Shown piece by piece: positions 56,897 to 64,000 of a stretch of 64,000 nucleotides of DNA. Position 1 is the first letter of the stretch. The number at the start of each line of letters is the position of its first letter. The stretch is from Amphibalanus amphitrite. Its lineage: Eukaryota > Arthropoda > Thecostraca > Balanomorpha > Balanidae. The translations under genes and the position numbers were made by a program. Location: NCBI RefSeq assembly GCF_019059575.1, contig NW_024882778.1:62001-126000 (forward strand), written 5' to 3'. The notes beneath the pieces were generated by a model. The model did no database searches. It was not told the DNA's origin and saw nothing but the letters and a program-made list of their open reading frames with translations.

Positions 56897-57860
56897 GCAT
56901 AAAACAATGCACACTGAAATGATCTAGGCATCGCAGACTGGTTGATGCTTTAAGGCCGAGGCATAGACGCCTGTGTACCGATGCTTTAAAAAACAAGGCA
57001 TAGACCTCTGTTTATCGAGGCTCTTAAAACCAAGGCACTGCCTCTGCATACCGAGATTAATGGCTAAGGAGGCTAATGTATTGCCGTCGGATGTGTCATA
57101 AACCCCGCCGAAACTTCAAGGAAATGAATAAAACACGACAAACAAACAAAATAAGTAAGGCACCAGTTATGGTGCTTTCCGTTATTGCATTCCTAGCTAT
57201 ACCAATCTGCAATGTGTCATCTCTACAAATAACAGGCCCTAAATCATCTGTGTGTTGAGTTTCAACAAAGTAATAAACGGCCAGATTGATATCTGGCGCT
57301 AAGCCACAGACTTCAAATGTTTCGATGCAGCCCCCCCCCCCTCAAAGCATTAGCGCTGTCTACAGCGCATCGGTAACCCACTCACTCCAATCATCTCCCA
57401 GTGTGGATATCATATCACACTTATCATACCATATCATAGACACTATAAGATATAGACAGTGAAAAAATAGGGTATGATGTAGATAGTCGAACAGTAAAGG
57501 CAGATCAGATGGTATACAATATGCGATAATAAATAGACATTAATTATTTCGGAGTTAAATGAATTCAGAGACTTTAGACACTGCATTACAAAACCATTCC
57601 ATTCAGTTTGGTCAGATTATAGTTTTTTTTTTTTTGTAAGGCCATTTTCTGTCATCGACCTGTCGTGAATCGCGATCACGTTTGTCTAAGATTAAACGCC
57701 TGATGTGGTCCAAGCCTGGTCGTAAAAATAGAACTCTGGCAGGAAATATATTTACACGCCCCTTAAGCCCTGAATCAGCTTAACCCTTTCTAAAAACGCG
57801 AACAAGTCAGGGGAGTTAAGATGACCCCCCCGCCCCTCCCAACGTTTGTTCCTGTGACAA
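56897..57860. other. No gene recognised; short tandem repeat
   Basis: 56950-57060 holds three diverged units of about 40 bases (GAGGCATAGACGCCTGTGTA-like). The rest is AT-rich with TATCATA words (57405-57500). No coding frame supported. Confidence 0.45.
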
Positions 57861-60800
57861 TAGCCGCGTTTACATAGGGTTAGTTGCCAGATAGATAGTG
57901 GAATTACGATACCGAGACACTTATTCCACTAACGAGACATTTCAGGCACATTCCGCTGGTTCTGACGACTTATGCGGCCTTCTGGCCGGATAGGTCGTCA
58001 GAACTAGCGGAATGTGCCTGAAATGTCTCGTTATTGGAATAAATGTCTCGGTATCGGAATTCCACTACCTGGCAACTAACCCTATCATCATCATCATCAT
58101 CATATTTATTTGACATCCTTTGAGGACAAAACAAGGAGAACATATCTTCATAACATAACCGTGACACATGAAGATACAAACACAGCACGGCACAACAAAG
58201 TCACGTTTGCAAAGCACGGGCAGCTTTTTACATCAGGCGGACTAGGAGAATCAGTTTGGATGTATTGTTACAAGCAGCCTTACTAGCTGCCATGACTCGG
58301 CGCTGTTGCTTTCCATCAGCCAGCTGAGCGAGTCCGCAAGGCCACACTCGGGCCTGGGCGTGTGCACCCAGTCTCCGTGTATATGACCGCTGGCAGCCTC
58401 CATTACCCTCATGAAGTTTCCCCCACATAGCGACAGTAGATGGCACACAATAGAAGCAGATGTTTCCGCGAATCTCGCATTGGTCGCCAACTGGGCCAGG
58501 CTGCTCACCAGCACACAACGGAGGCGGTGCTGGCCACGAAAAGCGTTTTGAGTAGCGCGAAAAATAGACCGCCGAACGAGAGCTTGTACACTTGGGATGC
58601 GAAGTGCCGCCATTAGTGCGGAGTGGTGGGCAGTGCGCGGTAGGCGTAGCGCGCTTTTGACCGCCGAGGCTTGCCAGCCTTCGAGGCGAGCAATATCTCC
58701 AGAGCTTAAAAAACAGACCTCACATCCATAAATCAGAACAGGAGCGACAATCATCCGCCATAGAAATGCCTTATCAACAGCGGAGAGGTGCTGATTAAAC
58801 ATGCCGGCCGGCGTTAGGCCAAAGAACGCACCCCTGCTCCGCTGAATTCGGGCAGTCACCTGATCAGCACCGTGTAGTTGGGAGCGCAGCTCAACACCCA
58901 AGTGTGTGGTTTCCTGTCGGTGCTTCAGGATCTGTCCACATAGCTGCCACTGAGGCGTCCGAGAGAGGAACTCGGCCCCGAATATAAAGCTGTGACTCTT
59001 GGTCAAGCTTTGGTTCACATGTACAAAATCTATCCTCCACAACACTGAGAAGGAGGAGACGATATGAAGCATTGATTGAAGATCGCGTGCGCTACTAGAC
59101 ATAATCAGAATATCATCAGCATATGCAACTGCTGGGATGTGGTGGCCATACAGCGTGGCGCCCAAGCGACAGTCATCGAGCTGTTGGATGAGCGGGTATA
59201 AAAACATATTGGTGAGGCACGGCGATAAAAGCGCACCCTGTCTCACTCCTCGGCGCACACAGAAGGCGTCTGACAGCTTCCCACCAAAACGTACTCGGGC
59301 TGACAGGTGAGAGTACCAATAGGCCAGAAGCGCCCAGCTCCGGCGTGGGAGGTGCTCACTCGCTCGGAAGAGGACGCCATCATGCCACAAACGATCAAAA
59401 CATTTCCTAGCATCGAGGTTAGCTGCAAACAGCGGGAGTTTATGGCATAGGTAATGTTGCGCGGTCTCGTGTACAAGCATAGACGCTTCGCTGGTGCCCC
59501 TATGCCCTAAGAACCCAAACTGAAGTTCAGAGGCCTCAAATGACGTGTCGATCTCTTCCTGAAGGATCAGTTCCAGAAGTTTGGAGATAGTCGACACGAG
59601 AGAGATGGGGCGGTAGCTATCGGCAGAGTCGGGGTCCAGTCCGGTCTTCTTCATGATAGGCACCACTGTGCTGCATGTGAAACTGACAGGGACACGCATT
59701 TCAGCGAGGCAGGCAGAGAGTAGAGAGGCGATAGCCTCGTGCAGTGGTCCTGAAGAGCCGTAGACAAGATGCTCAGCGGTGACGCCGTCCGGTCCTGGTG
59801 ATGCGTTGCGGTTGATTTGCGGGATCAAGCGAGCTACATCTCCTGCAGTGACGCGCTTAGCGGGGCCAGGATCTGCTTTCGCCTGGGACAGCAGGGCTTC
59901 TACTCGGGTGCGCACATCATCTTGGGCTGCAGAGAGGGTGTCCTCGTCCGTATGAATGGGGCGGAAGTGGGCCTCGAGGCTGTCCGCCGTGAGCGAGGAG
60001 CGCAAGCCGCCCGAGCCACGTCGAGCCTGCTCTACACGGCGCCAGAACGAATTGATGTCCTTCTTCTGACGCAGCGATGACAGGAGATTTGCGCTGTTAT
60101 CAACCTGGGCACGTGCTGCATCGACCCGGGCCTGCCTGTATGAACGACGCGCAACTTTGAAGCAGTTGTGCAGGACCGTATTCCGTGGTCGGCCGGCGTG
60201 AGTCCAAATGCGATGCCACAGGCGCGCCCGGTCCCGTGCTGCCGACACTGGAGGGCTCCACCAGGACTTTGGCGGTCTTCGGGGCCGGGAGCAGCCGGCC
60301 TCAGCTGCAGCTTGATGGATGACTGACGTCAGGAGGCAGTCTATCTGATCGGCGCTGAGGTTTGGCTGGACCCCTGTCTCCAGCTGCGTGGAGAGCAGTT
60401 CACAGTACCTTTGATTCCTGTCGGAATTGTTCCAATCCAGTACCGTGCGGTGAGAACTGGAGTGGTCTCGCGGCGCTGGTCTTTCCCTCTCTTCGCCGTT
60501 TATTTGGAGCAGAAGAGTACATGTTATAGGCAGATGGGGGCTGAGGTTGTCATAAGAAGGCGGGATGATAGAACATGACAGAAGCTGTTCATCTGCAAGT
60601 TTGCCAGGCACGATGATGTGGTCGATGTGGGACGTGTGACCGCCGCGTTCATACGTGAAATTCACTGGCTGAGAGAAGCGGAACTCAGCGACTGTAAGGC
60701 TTCTTTCATCCAGAAGTCGCTGGAATGCTTGGCTGAAGGGGGTGAATCCGCGCAGCTTTGCCCACTGGCGAGGACGGGTTGCCGACGGGAGAGGACAGTT

Positions 60801-61182
60801 GAAGTCTCCGACTAGCATGAGCGGCGCGGAAAACCTATGCGTGTCTATGAGGGCTTCAAGACTAGCGCACAGGTCCATATAAAGTTCTAGTTGATCCGGA
60901 GTCCCAGTGAAGTAGGGCATGTAGCAGCCAACTATGGTGAGACGCGGTGCTCCGCCACACACCATCTGCACTGCTAAAAGTCTATCGTTCTCACACTGTA
61001 GTTGGGAGAATGAGAATCGGCTGTCTCGGCGGCATATCATGGCCGTCCCTCCATGCCGGCGCCCCTCGCCAGCCCCGGGTGGCAGCTCCATTGCAAATGT
61101 CTGAAAAATGTCAACGTCACCCACGCCAAAGCTCCCAAGAACACCACTCGGTAAAGTAAACGCGGCTATGTAAACGCGGCTA
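57861..61182. mobile_element. Foldback MITE with TAGCCGCGTTTACATAG ends, split by a LINE
   Basis: TAGCCGCGTTTACATAG (57861-57877) is matched reversed at 61166-61182. Next to the left end lies a hairpin of about 210 bases (about 57875-58086) whose arms run from ATAGGGTTAGTTGCCAG to the reverse CTGGCAACTAACCCTAT. Without the LINE these parts join into one short, fully self-complementary element of about 240 bp, so the LINE at 58087-61165 is a later insertion at its edge. Confidence 0.75.
58087..61165 (-). mobile_element. LINE with endonuclease and reverse transcriptase, 5'-truncated, frame intact
   Basis: One minus-strand frame runs about 970 codons without a break to the stop at 58251. Order: the rest of an APE-type endonuclease (LVGDFNC, about residue 128; SHIDHIIVPG, about 189), a linker, then RT with SPGPDGVTAEHL, SYRPISLVSTISKLLE, LDARKCFDRLW, RRGVRQGALLSP (about 648) and the catalytic YADD (about 692), then a C-terminal region. 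Numbering starts at a TTG at 61196 inside the flanking MITE; the true start codon and the first part of the endonuclease are missing. The 3' end has a TGA-repeat tail (58083-58102). The clade is unassigned (CR1/L2/Jockey group). The intact frame suggests a recent insertion. Confidence 0.92.
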
Positions 61183-62440
61183 ATGAAAAACACCAAACTT
61201 GTGCGATGGTATGTACAATGGTGGTATCGGTGGAATTGAGCAGAGTGTGTGGACGATCACACATAAAGTGGATTATAGTGGATTTATAGTGGATTCACCA
61301 AGTTGTCAGAGGTAGAACAGCTCATAAGAGGCTATTTTATTAAATGAAATTTGACAAATTCTCATTTCTGATTACTTACGAACTCTTTTCCTCGATCTCA
61401 TTAATCAAGATAGTTTAATTATGAAGGGAGCGCAAACTACTCATAAATCTCACTTAGAAAGTTTGGCTTTCATGGCTATTTATAATCCTTAATCAACAAC
61501 TAAGATTGCATCATCGAAGCATTTGCGTGTCTGGCACCCAATGTAGCACATCACACTGACCATCTATCATCCTTAATTATGCATTGTGTTCCTGCATCAC
61601 GACGGTCCATAATGACTGCAATTTGCAAGTAACCTATGATAAGTGCAGGCTAATATGTGTTGAAAGCAGAACAAAAAAAGTCAAGCATTATTGGGTTGGA
61701 AACCAACTGAAACAAATAACGCATGCATGTCAAATAAACGCCGCTGCCCGCTACGTTATGACCGTGGATAAAGTCTTGCATATCTAATGTATATGGCTAT
61801 TTTTTCTTTCGAGCATAAGGAACTATTGCTCACTTTAGTGCAAATGCCTGTGAACATCAGACAACAAACACAGTTCCTTTGAAGTTGAGTCAGCCATCTG
61901 TCACTGAAGCTGTGGACACATGAGCAGCATCTGTGAGCACGGCTGAACACCTGTATTAACGAGTACGGCTGTAGCTATCGGACCACTCCTGGTATTGTTA
62001 TCCCATTGTTCTGCCCATTGCTAATTACTATCGACCAGCATTCTGGGTAGGCATACCGTTAGCCAATGAGACAAAAGACAAGGCAGAAGCGGGAACCGGG
62101 CTGCTAGGTGAAACACCACCGCGCCGGTCCCGCCGAGTTTGACCGTCAGCGCCATCGGGCGCGATGTTTTTTTTTTTTTAGATAACGCTTCATTGCAACC
62201 CGATTATGTTTGTTATGCTAAAAGCAGGAAATGAAGCTCATTGGAATTGCAGCAGATTCCGGATCCATCTTAAAGTGATTGGTTGGTATAGTAGTATAAC
62301 GCTGACTCATTCAGTAGTATAAAAAAGAACTTTAAAACGTCTAACCGCTGATAGATGACGTCACTTATTTCCTTTAGTTCATCATCACTGTTTTAGCAGA
62401 GTATTATTTTAGAAAAAAAAGAAACACAAACGCACACATT
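61183..62440. other. No gene recognised
   Basis: AT-rich DNA with a GC-rich patch at 62085-62165 (CGCGCCGGTCCCGCCGAG). No element ends, tRNA or coding frame could be supported. Confidence 0.4.
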
Positions 62441-63761
62441 TTAACCCTCGCATGTGTAGGGGGGGTCGGATGGACCCCCCATGGTTTTTTGCGAATAACT
62501 CGCGTAAAAAGCGGCCGATCGCGACGACACTTTCAGTACCCTCGCATTGATCAATTTGACACCTACCCTGAAAATTTCATGACCCTGACCCAAATGACCT
62601 TTGGCCTGTGACCTCTTTTCCGAGACCATGTTTGGCCGGAATCGCGATTTCGCGTATGTCGGCTCGCACTAGCCGCGTGTTTGCAAGCTTTTCGTGGTTT
62701 CAAACGTTCAAACATGTGATTTGATGTTACTCCCGTGTGTGTCAAGGTCACCTGAAGGTCAGGTCAGGTCATTGACCTTTGGTGTCCTCGGGTGACCTCG
62801 GGTCACTTTTTCGAGTTTTACATGTTTCTAGGCTAGTTTTTGGAGCTGAATTCGAATTTAGCAACCATTTGAACATTTACGAAGTAGTTTTGGTGACTTC
62901 GTAACATGTTACGAAGCTGTCAGAGGCGGTTGACACGTACTACGAATACCCGTCACGACGCCTACTGGTTGACCTGACCTGACCTGACCCGACCTGGTCT
63001 AAATGCTTCAAGACATCATCTGTGATCAAAACTAACACGATATTCGTGATCAGCACCCCGAAAAACCCCTTAGCAGCTGTTAATTCCCTGGAGGGATCTT
63101 CTGGTACCGTTAATTATAAATATATAGTTTCTTTATATTTTCTTGTAGTCGGAGTCTTCTTGAGTCATAGAGAAAGAAAGGACATCTTCTACGGGGTTTA
63201 TTGCTTGAGTGACAATCTCATAGGCGGTATCTTAACGCAAAACATTACCGTTTCAATCGTGGTCACCAGCAATTCCTTATCGTAATATGCACTGTCTACA
63301 TTATATGAATATTTCTCTTTAATGTTTCATATTGGCTATTTCCTTAATATTTTCCCCCGTTACGAAGTTTTTGTCCTCCTTACTAACTAACTAAAAACCT
63401 TGACCTTTCTTCAATCAAAATATTTACAACAATTAAAACACTTCGCTCGCGTGATCATTTCCGGGAGCGCTCTCGGTAGAATATTCAACAGCAGTCACAC
63501 TTTACGACTTTCTAACAGGTCCCGATTTTCCCGACTTTGGGTCATTGACCTGACCTGGAAGGTCAACCAATGACCTAGGACCTTAAAATTGGGTATCATC
63601 GGCTTCCTCTCGTCACGGGCAACACGCTCGTTTTTTCCGCGAAGCTCTAGCTCGATCAGGGGCCAAACGGCAAGGGGGGGGGGGGTCCAACCGACCCCCC
63701 CCCCCCCTCCCCCCCCCTACACATTAGAAGCTGGCAAACGCCGCACACATGCGAGGGTTAA
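62441..63761. mobile_element. piggyBac-like MITE, CGCATGTGTAGG subfamily, split by an LTR-like insertion
   Basis: TTAA at 62441-62444 and 63758-63761. The ends and interior are nearly identical to the copy at 20719-21621, except for a 413-bp insertion at 63078-63490 and longer C/G runs at the right hairpin (63674-63718). Non-coding. Confidence 0.92.
63078..63490. mobile_element. Solo-LTR-like insertion (LTR retroelement fossil)
   Basis: Compared with the empty copy at 20719, this MITE has a 413-bp extra piece starting TGTTAATTCC and ending AATATTCAACA. Short 5-base repeats (GCAGC / GCAGT) lie at the borders. TGTT...AACA ends and a 5-base duplication fit an LTR of the BEL/Pao or Ty3 type. A TATA-like stretch lies near 63113. 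No internal genes are present, so it would be a solo LTR. It is younger than the MITE that holds it. Confidence 0.65.
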
Positions 63762-64000
63762 AGCAGCTTGTCTTCGGCGTGTATCTCTCCGTTTCACAGA
63801 CTCATGCATAAATGTTATTTAAATTTACAGTATGGTAATTCATCCCAGGGGAAAGGAATGACCCTAATCATGCGCTCTTCCGGTCTTCATCGGCACAGGC
63901 CTGCCGTAAACTGGATTATGTGTACCCTCGGTACTGGGACGGCGTGCAAACTGCTTTCAATTAGTCGACAACACATCGGTGAAATCGCGAATATCGGGAT
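63762..64000. other. Window end, nothing recognised
   Basis: No coding frame or repeat supported in the last 239 bases. Confidence 0.4.

Noticed and set aside
61166-61196. Start of the LINE protein at the TTG at 61196
   Set aside because: These codons lie in the flanking MITE end, so the frame is open there by chance; the true LINE start is lost.

Overview
The window looks like nuclear DNA of an animal, probably an arthropod and perhaps a crustacean (inference). The genes have spliced exons with GT-AG borders, AATAAA signals and very GC-rich third codon positions. They lie in AT-richer DNA packed with small transposons, microsatellites and minisatellites. There are no bacterial operons, no CRISPR array and no rRNA genes.

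Host genes are few. (1) A membrane receptor guanylate cyclase / natriuretic-peptide-receptor-like gene runs on the minus strand. Three exons with exactly matching splice phases are visible (42885-42423, 41950-41779, 25776-25571); the second intron is about 16 kb and full of transposons. The rest of the protein was not found. (2) A complete secreted alpha-carbonic anhydrase lies in one exon at 46198-47127 (+). (3) A THAP zinc-finger domain is split over two minus-strand exons (5159-5071 and 4673-4520). (4) Unrecognised GC-rich coding pieces lie at 3-221 (+), 955-721 (-), 1741-1992 (+) and about 36660-37727 (+). The last sits inside the guanylate cyclase intron and changes frame several times.

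Mobile DNA dominates. The main component is a group of non-autonomous, piggyBac-like elements flanked by TTAA (TTAG in one subfamily), at 13347, 17665, 19137, 20719, 25819, 40102, 44117, 54156, 55713 and 62441, with fragments at 2420, 15481 and 48345. Each copy begins CCC plus a subfamily-specific word, followed by a G-tract / loop / C-tract hairpin. One end has the word once and the other end has it twice, separated by a spacer. The word and loop match between the two ends of a copy but differ between subfamilies. The interiors are rich in AGGTCA half-sites and TGACGTCA. Other TTAA families, mostly with AGG-starting ends, lie at 10267-13031, 27581-29232, 49249-50335 and 55242-55716. Two places show one element joined to another through a single shared TTAA.

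Other elements are: hAT MITEs with perfect 8-bp duplications (18467-19014 and 47434-49207), the second holding a decayed mariner which itself holds a TTAA-element end; a 5'-truncated LINE with a long uninterrupted EN-RT frame inserted in a foldback element (57861-61182); a second LINE fragment inside a TTAA element (28045-29009); a decayed LINE with RNase H (about 35660-36660); a tRNA-like SINE head; several foldback elements; and two virus-like fossils (an RT remnant near 1085-1760 and a solo-LTR-like insertion at 63078-63490). Tandem repeats include a 54-bp minisatellite (3495-3980), a 386-bp GA tract and a degenerate GC-rich minisatellite (51950-52930).
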